Source of the DNA: MR-S7 sp000400995
Lineage (GTDB): Bacteria; Pseudomonadota; Gammaproteobacteria; Burkholderiales; Burkholderiaceae_C
Reading direction: 5' to 3'
Length of the DNA stretch: 64,000 nt
Assembly: GCF_045291395.1 (NCBI RefSeq)
Contig: NZ_CP152342.1
Span: 3,286,001-3,350,000 of the forward strand
Shown: one piece after another, positions 19,143 to 27,692 of the stretch
Numbering within the stretch: position 1 is the first letter of the stretch
Layout: every line of letters starts with the position of its first letter
The notes under the pieces: generated by a model
Database searches by the model: none
The model's input: only the letters and a program-made list of their open reading frames with translations
What the model was told of the DNA's origin: nothing
Translations under genes and position numbers: made by a program

Positions 19143-20219
19143 TTATTTCCAGATGTTCCAGGGCGACAGCAGCCAGGCGCCCACGATCAGCAGCCACACC
19201 AGGGTGACCGGAATGAAGATCTTCCAGCCCAGACGCATGATCTGGTCATAGCGGAAGCGCGGGAATGTGGCGCGGATCCAGATGAACATGGACACCACCA
19301 GGAAGGTCTTGATGCCCAGCCAGATCCAGCCCGGGATGAATGCCAGGACCTCGATGGGAGGCAGCCAGCCCCCGAGGAACATGATCACCGCCAGGATGGA
19401 CACCAGCCACATGCTGGCGTATTCGGCCAGGAAGAAGACGGCGAAGCCCATGCCGGAGTACTCGACCATGTGGCCGGCCACGATCTCGGCCTCACCTTCC
19501 ACCACGTCGAAGGGATGGCGGTTCACCTCCGCCACGCCGGAAATCAGGTAGACCAGGAAGATCGGCAGCAGGGGCAGCCAGTTCCAGGACAGGAAATTCA
19601 GGCCCATGCCCGCCATCGTCCCGTGGCCCTGGCCCAGCACGATGTCCGTCAGGTTCATGCTGCCCGACACCATGATCACCACCAGGAAGCAGAAGCCCAT
19701 GGCGATTTCGTAGCTCACCATCTGCGCCGAGGCGCGCAGGGCGCCCAGGAAGGCGTACTTGGAGTTGGATGCCCAGCCTGCGATGATCACGCCATACACC
19801 TCGATGGAGGTAATGGCCATGATGAGCAGCAAGCCTGCGTTGACATTGGCCAGCGCCACGTCGGGCCCGAAGGGAATGGCCACCCAGGCAGCCAAGGCCG
19901 GCATGATGGCCATCACGGGGCCGAGATAGAACAGCCCCTTGGCGGCGGCCGTAGGCTGGATCAGTTCCTTGGTGATCAGCTTGAGGCCGTCGGCCAACGG
20001 CTGCAGCAGGCCGAAGGGCCCCACGCGGTTGGGCCCGAAGCGCACCTGCATGAAGCCGAGCAGTTTGCGCTCCCATAGCGTCAGATAAGCCACCGCCCCC
20101 ATCAGCGGCGCGACGATGCAGACGATCTTGATCAGGTTCCAGAGGACGGGCCACACCACGCCGGTCCACCAGCCGGCCGCGACCAGGTTCAGGCCTCCGT
20201 TATAGAGGGCGTCGATCAT
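19143..20219 (-). CDS. nuoH: NADH-quinone oxidoreductase subunit H
   Basis: NuoH forms much of the quinone chamber where the peripheral arm meets the membrane. The 358-residue protein has eight hydrophobic helices. Conserved stretches: YLTLWERKLLGFMQVRFGPN (the ERK/RxGPN quinone-site loop), SNSKYAFLGALRASAQMVSYE and PFDVVEGEAEIVAGHMVEY with its acidic cluster. It overlaps nuoG by four bases. Confidence 0.97.
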   Translation of the reverse strand: MIDALYNGGLNLVAAGWWTGVVWPVLWNLIKIVCIVAPLMGAVAYLTLWERKLLGFMQVRFGPNRVGPFGLLQPLADGLKLITKELIQPTAAAKGLFYLGPVMAIMPALAAWVAIPFGPDVALANVNAGLLLIMAITSIEVYGVIIAGWASNSKYAFLGALRASAQMVSYEIAMGFCFLVVIMVSGSMNLTDIVLGQGHGTMAGMGLNFLSWNWLPLLPIFLVYLISGVAEVNRHPFDVVEGEAEIVAGHMVEYSGMGFAVFFLAEYASMWLVSILAVIMFLGGWLPPIEVLAFIPGWIWLGIKTFLVVSMFIWIRATFPRFRYDQIMRLGWKIFIPVTLVWLLIVGAWLLSPWNIWK

Positions 20220-22351
20220 GCTGCGGCTCCTTCACGTGCCGTCCGCGCGTCGGCGGTCAATTGCAGCGACGGTGCGCGGCGCACCAGGCTGTCGAGCTGA
20301 TAGATGCCGGCAACCACCGGCTCTGCGCATTCCACCGACATCTGGATGTCGGCGCTGGTGGCATTGCTCAGGCACTCGGCAGGCAATTGGGTGACGTCTC
20401 CCGCCGGTTTGCCCGTGGCAGCGGCCAGCACGTCCTGGGACGCCTCGTAGTCCATGCCCTCCATGCCCAGGAGATTGCCCAGCACGCGCAGCACCTTCCA
20501 CGCAGGGCGCGCCTCGCCTGCAGGCTTGACCACCGCATGGAAACTCTGTAGCCGCCCTTCGGCATTCACGAAACTGCCGGAGGTTTCGGAGAACGGAGCG
20601 ATGGGCAGCAGCACGTCGCTGAATTCCAGGTTGGTCTTGAAGGGGCTCAGGGTCACGACCATTTCCGCCTGGGCCAGCCCTCGCGCGGCAGCCGCCCCGG
20701 GGGCAGAATCGTGCTCGGGCTCGGTATTGAGCAACAGTGCGGCCTTCAGGCCACCGCCCAGCATCTGGGCCGCATGCAAGCCGCCCTGCAGCGGCTGCGC
20801 GCCGACAAACTGCGCACCCACGGTATTGGCCGCCTCGGTGAGATAACCCACGGTCGCGCCGGTCTGGGCACCGATCCATTGCGCCAGCGCAAGCAGGCTC
20901 GACGCCTGCGCGTGGTGCGCCGCACCGTTGCCCAACAAAATAGCCTTGCGCTCGCCCGACAGCAGCGAAGCAGCCACGGCACGCGCTGCGTCGCCAATGT
21001 TGCCTGCTTCCTGGTCGGGAACGGCGATCCCCTTGGCTTCGCCCACGGCAGCCGCCACCTGGGCCAGAGCCCGGGCCCAGCCGGATGCGGGAGCCACCAG
21101 CGACTGCGCCACCGGCATGGCCCAGTCATAAGCCGTGCTATTGATCGCATTCACCGAGCACCCCTTGCGGGCCGCCTGGCGGATCCGCTGCGCAAACAGC
21201 GGATGGTCCTTGCGCAGGTTGGAGCCCACGACCAGCACGGACTGCAAGGTGCTCAGCGATGCAATGGTCGTGCCCAGCCAACGCACGCCGTCCGCCGGAG
21301 TGAAGTCGGCGTGGCGCAGGCGGTGGTCGATGTTGTCGCTACCGAGGCCGCGCACGAGCCTGGATGCCAGGAACAGCTCTTCCAGCGTGCTGTGGGGACT
21401 CACCAGGGCGCCAATGCTCTGCGCGCCATGCTCGGCCTTGACACCCTGCAGGCCGTTGGCGACGTATTCCAGCGCAGTTTGCCAATCCACTTCCTTCCAC
21501 TCGCCGCCCTGCTTGAGCATGGGACGCGTCAGGCGGTCTTCGGAGTTCAGCGCTTCGTAGGAGAAGCGATCACGGTCCGCGATCCAGCACTCGTTCACGT
21601 CCTCATTCTCGAGCGGGACGACACGCATCACCTTGTGGTTCTTGACCTGGACGATCAGGTTGGAGCCAGTGGAATCGTGCGGGCTTACGGACTTGCGGCG
21701 CGACAGTTCCCACGTGCGGGCACTGTAGCGGAAAGGCTTGCTGGTCAATGCGCCCACCGGGCACAGGTCGACCATGTTGCCCGACAGCTCGGAATCGACC
21801 GTGTCGCCGATCACCGTGGTGATCTCGGAGTGCTCGCCACGGTTGACCATGCCGAGTTCCATCACGCCGGCGATCTCCTGGCCGAAGCGCACGCAGCGTG
21901 TGCAGTGGATGCAGCGGCTCATCTCCTCCATGGAAATCAGCGGCCCCACGTCCTTGTGCACCACGACGCGCTTTTCCTCGCCATAGCGCGAAGCGCTGCC
22001 GCCATAGCCCACGGCCAGATCCTGCAACTGGCACTCGCCGCCCTGATCGCAGATCGGGCAGTCCAGCGGGTGGTTGATGAGCAGGAACTCCATCACCGAC
22101 TGCTGGGCCTTGATGGCCTTCTCGCTCTTGGTGCGCACGATCATGCCTTGCGTGACCGGCGTGGCGCAGGCAGGCAAGGGCTTGGGCGCCTTCTCCACCT
22201 CTACCAGGCACATGCGGCAGTTGGCGGCGATGGAGAGCTTCTTGTGGTAGCAGAAATGGGGAATGTAGGTGCCGGCCTTCTCGGCTGCATGCATCACCAT
22301 GCAACCTTCGGTGACCTCTACCTTCTGCCCGTCCAGTTCGATTTCAACCAT
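20216..22351 (-). CDS. nuoG: NADH-quinone oxidoreductase subunit G
   Basis: NuoG is the large iron-sulfur subunit of the peripheral arm. The N-terminus binds a [2Fe-2S] cluster (PHFCYHKKLSIAANCRMC and a later ACATPV). It is followed by the His/Cys N5 site (HPLDCPICDQGGECQLQD) and the ferredoxin-like motifs SRCIHCTRCVRFGQEIAG and CPVGALTSKPF. The remainder resembles the molybdopterin oxidoreductase fold without molybdenum. The length of 711 residues is somewhat short, as is usual in betaproteobacteria. It sits between nuoF and nuoH, overlapping nuoH by four bases. Confidence 0.96.
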   Translation of the reverse strand: MVEIELDGQKVEVTEGCMVMHAAEKAGTYIPHFCYHKKLSIAANCRMCLVEVEKAPKPLPACATPVTQGMIVRTKSEKAIKAQQSVMEFLLINHPLDCPICDQGGECQLQDLAVGYGGSASRYGEEKRVVVHKDVGPLISMEEMSRCIHCTRCVRFGQEIAGVMELGMVNRGEHSEITTVIGDTVDSELSGNMVDLCPVGALTSKPFRYSARTWELSRRKSVSPHDSTGSNLIVQVKNHKVMRVVPLENEDVNECWIADRDRFSYEALNSEDRLTRPMLKQGGEWKEVDWQTALEYVANGLQGVKAEHGAQSIGALVSPHSTLEELFLASRLVRGLGSDNIDHRLRHADFTPADGVRWLGTTIASLSTLQSVLVVGSNLRKDHPLFAQRIRQAARKGCSVNAINSTAYDWAMPVAQSLVAPASGWARALAQVAAAVGEAKGIAVPDQEAGNIGDAARAVAASLLSGERKAILLGNGAAHHAQASSLLALAQWIGAQTGATVGYLTEAANTVGAQFVGAQPLQGGLHAAQMLGGGLKAALLLNTEPEHDSAPGAAAARGLAQAEMVVTLSPFKTNLEFSDVLLPIAPFSETSGSFVNAEGRLQSFHAVVKPAGEARPAWKVLRVLGNLLGMEGMDYEASQDVLAAATGKPAGDVTQLPAECLSNATSADIQMSVECAEPVVAGIYQLDSLVRRAPSLQLTADARTAREGAAA

Positions 22352-22367
22352 ATTGCTTTACTCGCGT

Positions 22368-23729
22368 TCAGGCGCCGGCGGCAGCGGAACCCTGGGAGGC
22401 GGCATTGCGGATCAGCGCCTCGAACTCCGGACGGAAGTGCTTGATCATCGCGCGCACCGGCATCGCGGCGGCATCGCCCAGCGCGCAGATGGTGCGCCCC
22501 TGGATGTTGTCGGCCACGGAGTTGAGCAGGTCCAGATCGCCTCCGCGACCTTCGCCGTGCTGGATGCGATGGACTACGCGCCACATCCAGCCGGTGCCCT
22601 CGCGGCAAGGCGTGCATTGGCCGCACGATTCGTGCTGGTAGAAGTACGACAGGCGCAGCAGGCTCTCGACCATGCTGCGGGAATCGTCCATCACGATGAC
22701 GGCGCCCGAACCCAGCATGGACCCTGCCTTGGCGATGGAGTCGTAGTCCATCGTGCATTCCATGATGATGGACGCCGGCAATACGGGCGCGGAGGAGCCG
22801 CCCGGGATCACGGCCTTGAGCTGGCGCCCCTTGCGCACGCCGCCCGCCAGTTCCAGCAGCTTGGCGAAAGGCGTGCCTAGCGGAATCTCGTAGTTGCCCG
22901 GGCGCTCCACGTCGCCGGAAACGGAGAAGATCTTGGTGCCGCCGTTGTTGGGCTTGCCACACTCCAGGTAGGCCTGTCCGCCGTTGCGGATGATCCAGGG
23001 AACGGCCGCGAAGGTTTCGGTGTTGTTGATCGTGGTGGGCTTGCCGTAGAGGCCGAAACTGGCCGGGAATGGCGGCTTGAAGCGCGGCTGGCCCTTCTTG
23101 CCTTCGAGCGATTCCAGCAATGCGGTTTCCTCGCCGCAGATGTAGGCGCCGAAGCCGTGGTGGCCATGGAGCTGGAAGCTGAAGCTGCCACCCAGGATGT
23201 TGTCGCCCAGATAGCCCGCCGCACGCGCCTCTTCCAGGGCAGCCTCGAAACGCTCGTAGACCTGGAAAATCTCGCCGTGGATGTAGTTGTACCCGACGGA
23301 GATGCCCATCGCATACGCCGCGATGATCATGCCCTCGATCACGATGTGCGGGTTGTACATGAGGATGTCGCGGTCCTTGCATGTGCCCGGCTCGCCCTCG
23401 TCCGAATTGCACACCAGGTACTTCTGCCCGGGGAACTGGCGGGGCATGAAGCTCCACTTCAGGCCCGTGGGAAAGCCTGCGCCGCCTCGGCCGCGCAGTC
23501 CCGACTCCTTGACGGTGGCGATGACCTGGTCCTGCGTCATGCCCTCGCCGCCGTCCCTGCCGAGCAGCTTGCGCAGCGCCTGGTAGCCGCCGCGCGCCTC
23601 ATAGTCCTTGATGCTCCAGTTGCTGCCGTCCAGACCCGCATAGATCTGCGGGTTGACATGGCGATCGTGGAAGCAGGTCTGTACGCCCGTCGCCTGGAAT
23701 TGGGACAGGATCTGTGCGGCCGTAGTCAT
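22368..23729 (-). CDS. nuoF: NADH-quinone oxidoreductase subunit F
   Basis: NuoF oxidises NADH through FMN and passes electrons to cluster N3. The protein has 453 residues. Motifs: GLRGRGGAGFPTGLKWSFMP (NADH/FMN loop), CNSDEGEPGTCKDRDI (FMN site), GAYICGEETALLESLEG, and the [4Fe-4S] motif ESCGQCTPCREGTGW with the distal Cys in TICALGDAAAMP. ATG 23729 overlaps the nuoE stop by four bases. The frame extends upstream to 24332, but that is out of phase with nuoE and nuoD. Confidence 0.97.
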   Translation of the reverse strand: MTTAAQILSQFQATGVQTCFHDRHVNPQIYAGLDGSNWSIKDYEARGGYQALRKLLGRDGGEGMTQDQVIATVKESGLRGRGGAGFPTGLKWSFMPRQFPGQKYLVCNSDEGEPGTCKDRDILMYNPHIVIEGMIIAAYAMGISVGYNYIHGEIFQVYERFEAALEEARAAGYLGDNILGGSFSFQLHGHHGFGAYICGEETALLESLEGKKGQPRFKPPFPASFGLYGKPTTINNTETFAAVPWIIRNGGQAYLECGKPNNGGTKIFSVSGDVERPGNYEIPLGTPFAKLLELAGGVRKGRQLKAVIPGGSSAPVLPASIIMECTMDYDSIAKAGSMLGSGAVIVMDDSRSMVESLLRLSYFYQHESCGQCTPCREGTGWMWRVVHRIQHGEGRGGDLDLLNSVADNIQGRTICALGDAAAMPVRAMIKHFRPEFEALIRNAASQGSAAAGA

Positions 23730-24217
23730 GCCTGCCCCTCCGCGGCGCGCAGGCCGTCCACGAGCTGGTCGAGTTTCTCGTCGTCCATGAAGCTGCACAT
23801 GCTGCGGTCGTTGACCAGCATCACGGGCGCATCGGCGCAGGCGCCCAGGCATTCGCATTGCTGCAGCGTGAACAGGCCATCCGCCGTGGTCTCGCCCATG
23901 GCGATGCCCAGCTTGTGCTCCAGGTGGTGCAGCGCGTCCTGCCCCCGGCGCAGCTGGCATGGCAGGTTGGTGCAGACGGCAAGCTTGTACTTGCCCACCG
24001 GCTGCTGGTTGTACATGTTGTAGAAGGTCGTGACCTCGTGCACGGCGATCTGAGGCATGCCCAGGTAGTCGGCGATCACGGCCTCGCTCTCGGCGCTGAC
24101 CCAGCCCTGCTCCTGCTGCACGATGGACAGGCAGGCCATCACGGCCGACTGCTTCTGATCGGCAGGGTATTTGGCCACTTCGCGGGCGAAACGTTGCTTG
24201 GTCGCTTCGGTAATCAT
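23726..24217 (-). CDS. nuoE: NADH-quinone oxidoreductase subunit E
   Basis: NuoE is the small [2Fe-2S] subunit (cluster N1a) that pairs with NuoF. Four cysteine ligands are seen in the thioredoxin-like fold: VCTNLPCQLRRG and CECLGACADAPVM. The length of 163 residues is typical. It overlaps nuoD and nuoF by four bases at each end, implying translational coupling. Confidence 0.96.
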   Translation of the reverse strand: MITEATKQRFAREVAKYPADQKQSAVMACLSIVQQEQGWVSAESEAVIADYLGMPQIAVHEVTTFYNMYNQQPVGKYKLAVCTNLPCQLRRGQDALHHLEHKLGIAMGETTADGLFTLQQCECLGACADAPVMLVNDRSMCSFMDDEKLDQLVDGLRAAEGQA

Positions 24218-25467
24218 CGGTCAATCTCTCCGAACACGATATCCATGGTGCCGATGATGGCCACGGCATCGGCCAGCATGTGGCCGCGCGCCATTTCGTC
24301 GAGCGTAGCCAAGTGCACGAAGCCCGGCGCACGGATCTTCAAGCGGTAGGGCTTGTTGGCGCCATCGCTCACCATGTAGATGCCGAATTCGCCCTTGGGG
24401 TGCTCCACGGCGGCATAGGCTTCGCCCGCCGGCACGCGGAAACCTTCGGTGAAGAGCTTGAAATGGTGGATCAGCTCTTCCATGTTCGACTTCATGGATT
24501 CGCGGGAAGGCGGCGCTACCTTGTGGTTGTCGGTGATGACCGGACCCGGGTTCGCACGCAGCCAGTCCACGCATTGCTTGACGATGCGGTTGGACTCGCG
24601 CATCTCGTTCACGCGCACGAGGTAGCGATCGTAGCTGTCGCCGGTCACACCCACGGGAATGTCGAACTCCACGCGGTCGTAGGCATCGTAGGGCTGCTTC
24701 TTGCGCAGGTCCCAGGCGATGCCGGAGCCGCGCAGCATGGGGCCGGTCATGCCGAGATTGAGCGCGCGCTCGGGCGGCACCACGCCGATGCCCACCGTGC
24801 GCTGCTTCCAGATGCGGTTGTCGGTCAGCAGCGTCTCGTATTCGTCGACGCACTTGGGGAAGCGCCGGGTGAAGTCGTCGATGAAGTCCAGCAGCGAGCC
24901 CTGGCGGTTGCGGTTGAGCTCCTCAATGGCCCGCGCGTTCTTGACCTTGCTGACCTTGTACTGCGGCATGCTGTCGGGCAGGTCGCGGTACACGCCGCCC
25001 GGGCGGAAGTAGGCCGCATGCATGCGCGCGCCGGAGACGGCCTCGTACATGTCGAACAGGTCTTCGCGCTCGCGGAAGGTGTAGATCAGGATCGTGGAGC
25101 TGCCGCAGTCGTTACCGTGCGACCCCAGCCACATCAGGTGGTTCAAGAGGCGCGTGATCTCGCCGAACATCGTGCGGATGTACTTCGCGCGCAGCGGCAC
25201 CTCGATGCCCAGCAGCTTCTCGATGGCCAGGCAATAGGCCTGCTCGTTGCACATCATGGACACGTAGTCGAGACGGTCCATGTAGGGCAGCGACTGGATA
25301 TAGGTCTTGCTCTCGGCGAGCTTCTCGGTGGCGCGGTGCAGCAGGCCGATGTGCGGGTCGGCACGCTGCACGACCTCGCCGTCGAGCTCCAGCACCAGTC
25401 GCAGCACGCCGTGCGCGGCCGGGTGCTGCGGACCGAAGTTCAGGGAGTAGTTCTTGATTTCAGCCAT
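24214..25467 (-). CDS. nuoD: NADH-quinone oxidoreductase subunit D
   Basis: NuoD (49-kDa subunit homologue) helps form the quinone-binding pocket next to cluster N2. The 417-residue protein shows the conserved N-terminus NFGPQHPAAHGVLRLVLELDG with the quinone-site His, then HIGLLHRATEKLAE, and the C-terminal IIGTMDIVFGEIDR. It lies 27 bases after nuoC. Confidence 0.97.
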   Translation of the reverse strand: MAEIKNYSLNFGPQHPAAHGVLRLVLELDGEVVQRADPHIGLLHRATEKLAESKTYIQSLPYMDRLDYVSMMCNEQAYCLAIEKLLGIEVPLRAKYIRTMFGEITRLLNHLMWLGSHGNDCGSSTILIYTFREREDLFDMYEAVSGARMHAAYFRPGGVYRDLPDSMPQYKVSKVKNARAIEELNRNRQGSLLDFIDDFTRRFPKCVDEYETLLTDNRIWKQRTVGIGVVPPERALNLGMTGPMLRGSGIAWDLRKKQPYDAYDRVEFDIPVGVTGDSYDRYLVRVNEMRESNRIVKQCVDWLRANPGPVITDNHKVAPPSRESMKSNMEELIHHFKLFTEGFRVPAGEAYAAVEHPKGEFGIYMVSDGANKPYRLKIRAPGFVHLATLDEMARGHMLADAVAIIGTMDIVFGEIDR

Positions 25468-25494
25468 GGTTGGTCACCTGGGCGGCAGGCCGCC

Positions 25495-26103
25495 TCAGTG
25501 CAGGCCTCCGTACTTGTCTTCGCGGATGATGCGCGGCGTGACCTCGCGCGGCTCGATGCTCACGGGCTCGTAGACCACGCGGCGCTGTTCGGCGTCGTAG
25601 CGCATCTCCACATGGCCGGACAGCGGGAAATCCTTGCGGAAGGGATGGCCTATGAAGCCGTAGTCGGTCAGGATGCGGCGCAGGTCGTTGTGGCCATCGA
25701 AGACGATGCCGTACAGGTCGAAGGCCTCACGCTCGAACCAGTTGGCGGAATTCCAGATGTCGTTCACCGACGGCACGACGGGAAGGTCGTCATCCGGGCA
25801 GAATACCTTCACGCGCACGCGCTGGTTCAGCGTGACCGACAGCAGGTGCGAGACGACTGCGTAACGGGGGCCCTCGGTACCGACGTTGCCGTAGGCCGAG
25901 TAGTCGACCCCGCACAGGTCGATAAGTTGCTCGAAACGGCACTGCGGCGCGTCGCGCAGCGTCTGCATGGCTTCGAGGTAGTGTGCCGCGGGGACGATCA
26001 CGGTCACCTCGTCCAGCGCAATGGTGATCTCGCGCGCCTTGTCGCCCAGGGCGGCGGCGACCGCGTCGCGCAGTTCTTCGGGTCGAATGGCAATGGCAGT
26101 CAT
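25495..26103 (-). CDS. nuoC: NADH-quinone oxidoreductase subunit C
   Basis: NuoC (30-kDa subunit homologue) is a structural subunit of the complex I peripheral arm. The 202-residue protein carries the family signature NWFEREAFDLYGIVFDGHND, followed by RRILTDYGFIGHPFRKDFPLSG and the terminal EDKYGGLH. It is separate from nuoD, unlike the fused nuoCD of enterobacteria. It starts nine bases after the corrected nuoB stop. Confidence 0.97.
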   Translation of the reverse strand: MTAIAIRPEELRDAVAAALGDKAREITIALDEVTVIVPAAHYLEAMQTLRDAPQCRFEQLIDLCGVDYSAYGNVGTEGPRYAVVSHLLSVTLNQRVRVKVFCPDDDLPVVPSVNDIWNSANWFEREAFDLYGIVFDGHNDLRRILTDYGFIGHPFRKDFPLSGHVEMRYDAEQRRVVYEPVSIEPREVTPRIIREDKYGGLH

Positions 26104-26112
26104 CGTTTCCCC

Positions 26113-26590
26113 TCAGACACGCGCAATGGTGTTGGTGCGGCGGATCTTCTGCTGGAGCTGGATGATCCCGTAGATCAGCGCTTCCGCGGTCGGGGGGCAG
26201 CCCGGCACATACACGTCCACCGGCACGATACGGTCGCAGCCGCGCGACTGAGTAGCTGTAGTGGTAGTAGCCGCCGCCGTTGGCGCACGAGCCCATGGAG
26301 ATGACCCAGCGCGGCTCGGCCATCTGGTCGTAGACCTTGCGCAGGGCAGGAGCCATCTTGTTGCAGAGCGTGCCAGCCACGATCATCAGGTCGGACTGGC
26401 GCGGGCTGGCGCGGAACACCTCGGCGCCGAAGCGGCCCAGGTCGTAGCGCGCGGCGGCCGCATGCATCATCTCGACGGCGCAACAGGCCAAGCCGAAGGT
26501 CATGGGCCAGAGGGATCCGGTCTTGGCCCAGTTCACCACGGAGTCGTAGCTCGTGGTGATGAAGCCTTCCTTCATCACACCTTCAATCAT
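26113..26590 (-). CDS. nuoB: NADH-quinone oxidoreductase subunit B (frameshift near 26245)
   Basis: NuoB carries cluster N2, the last electron donor to quinone. The first 115 residues are normal: SYDSVVNWAKTGSLWPMTF, GLACCAVEMMHA (two N2 ligands) and ISMGSCANGGGYYHYSYSV. The frame is then lost. In the frame shifted by two missing or one extra base, translation resumes as RGCDRIVPVDVYVPGCPPT, restoring the fourth ligand Cys, and ends TNTIARV with a stop at 26113. As given, the uncorrected frame runs to 25790 with nonsense and lacks that Cys. Because every other nuo gene is intact, an error in the read is more likely than a dead complex I. Confidence 0.9.
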
Positions 26591-26615
26591 CGTGATATTC
26601 CTTGTGTAGCGCCGC

Positions 26616-26975
26616 TCATTCCCAGTTCAGGGCGCCCTTCTTCCATTCGTAGGCGAAGCCCACCACGAGGATGGCCAGGAAGACCAGCACGGCGGCGAAG
26701 CCCGTCACACCCACCTCCTGCAGCGTCACGGCCCAGGGGAAGAGGAAGGCGATTTCCAGATCGAACAGGATGAAGAGGATAGCGACCAGGTAGTAGCGCA
26801 CGTCGAACTTCATGCGCGCGTCATCGAAGGCCTCGAAGCCGCATTCGTACGGGGAGTTCTTCGCAGCGTCCGGTCGGTTGGGGCCCAGCACGTAGCCCAG
26901 CACGAGTGGCACAACACCGACACCGATACCGACCAAGATGAACAGGAGGACGGGGAGGTATTGATCGAGGTTCAT
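26616..26975 (-). CDS. nuoA: NADH-quinone oxidoreductase subunit A
   Basis: NuoA (ND3-like) is a three-helix membrane subunit of complex I. The 119-residue protein shows YECGFEAFDDARMKFDVRYYLVAILFILFDLE, in which the Cys loop (SPYECGFE) is the redox-state-dependent loop of ND3, and helix 2 carries the conserved acidic residues. It is the first gene of the nuo operon, starting 21 bases below a strong terminator-like hairpin. Confidence 0.96.
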   Translation of the reverse strand: MNLDQYLPVLLFILVGIGVGVVPLVLGYVLGPNRPDAAKNSPYECGFEAFDDARMKFDVRYYLVAILFILFDLEIAFLFPWAVTLQEVGVTGFAAVLVFLAILVVGFAYEWKKGALNWE

Positions 26976-26996
26976 CAGGGGACGCGCTCACCGTTG

Positions 26997-27048
26997 AAAA
27001 ACCGCCTCGCATGTCCCGCATGCACGGGCCAAGGAGGCGGCCTTTTTG
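26997..27048 (-). terminator. Rho-independent terminator after tRNA-Leu, just upstream of nuoA
   Basis: On the minus strand CCGCCTC and GAGGCGG pair as an outer stem, with an inner CCCG/CGGG stem, and are followed by TTTTT. It lies between the tRNA-Leu and nuoA and is A-rich on the other side, so it could act in both directions. Confidence 0.75.
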
Positions 27049-27052
27049 TGAT

Positions 27053-27137
27053 TGGTGCCGTCGGCGAGACTCGAACTCGCACAGCTTTCGCCACTACCCC
27101 CTCAAGATAGCGTGTCTACCAATTTCACCACGACGGC
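27053..27137 (-). tRNA. tRNA-Leu(GAG)
   Basis: The minus strand folds as an 85-base class II tRNA with an encoded CCA end. The acceptor stem pairs GCCGTCG with CGACGGC, the D arm has TGGTAGACAC, the T arm GCGAGTTCGAGTCTCGC, and a long variable arm is present. The anticodon stem CTATC/GGTAG closes the loop TTGAGGG, giving anticodon GAG, which reads CUC/CUU leucine codons. Confidence 0.93.
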
Positions 27138-27272
27138 TGTTGTATGCGTCTGGATGGCATGAGGACCGGAACGGTTTTGGCTTTCCAGACAATCTGAGAT
27201 TCTACTCCGGAAAAACCCTGTCACAAAGGACGGGCTGATTTTTTTGTGCGGGCCCGCCCTGCCCGCACGTGC

Positions 27273-27650
27273 TTACTTGGTCGGAATCTGGGCAGCGCCC
27301 GATGCCGGCTCTGCGGCAGGCGCAGGAACGGCGGCCTCCGATGCAGCCGGTGCCGAGGCAGCGGGCGCCACGGCAGCAGGTGTCTCGAGCACGCTGCCTG
27401 CGCTGGTCGGGCGCTGGTTGCCGAAATAGGCCAGCGCCAGCGTGGCGACGAAGAACACCGTCGCCAGCACGCCCGTGGTGCGCGACAGGAAGTTGGCACT
27501 GCCGCTCGCACCGAACAGGCTGCCGGAGCTGCCGCTGCCAAAGGCAGCCCCCATGTCGGCCCCCTTGCCATGCTGGATGAGGATCAGGCCGATCATGCCC
27601 AGGGCGGTCAGCATCTGCACCGCCAGAATCACGTTTACCATTGCATTCAT
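27273..27650 (-). CDS. secG: Preprotein translocase subunit SecG
   Basis: SecG is the small membrane subunit that aids SecYE-dependent export. The 125-residue protein has two hydrophobic segments (MVNVILAVQMLTALGMIGLI and ATVFFVATLALAYFG) flanking the family motif QHGKGADMGAAFGSGSSGSLFG. The C-terminal tail is Ala/Pro-rich. The order tpiA-secG-tRNA-Leu-nuo is kept widely in beta- and gammaproteobacteria. Confidence 0.95.
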   Translation of the reverse strand: MNAMVNVILAVQMLTALGMIGLILIQHGKGADMGAAFGSGSSGSLFGASGSANFLSRTTGVLATVFFVATLALAYFGNQRPTSAGSVLETPAAVAPAASAPAASEAAVPAPAAEPASGAAQIPTK

Positions 27651-27661
27651 GCTTTACCAAC

Positions 27662-27692
27662 TCCTATATTCATAGCTGCCCGCGCTTATGCA
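27662..27692. repeat. Partial family A repeat between secG and tpiA
   Basis: TATATTCATAGCTGCCCGC with GCTT following matches the left half of family A. The tpiA stop codon lies inside it, so the element forms the very 3' end of that gene. Confidence 0.5.

Noticed and set aside
17919..20078. A 719-codon plus-strand open frame
   Set aside because: Antisense to nuoJ, nuoI and nuoH, all of which have clear family motifs.
27231..27272. Hairpin below secG as a terminator
   Set aside because: The stem GTGCGGGC/GCCCGCAC is strong, but on the minus strand it is followed by A-runs, not T-runs.
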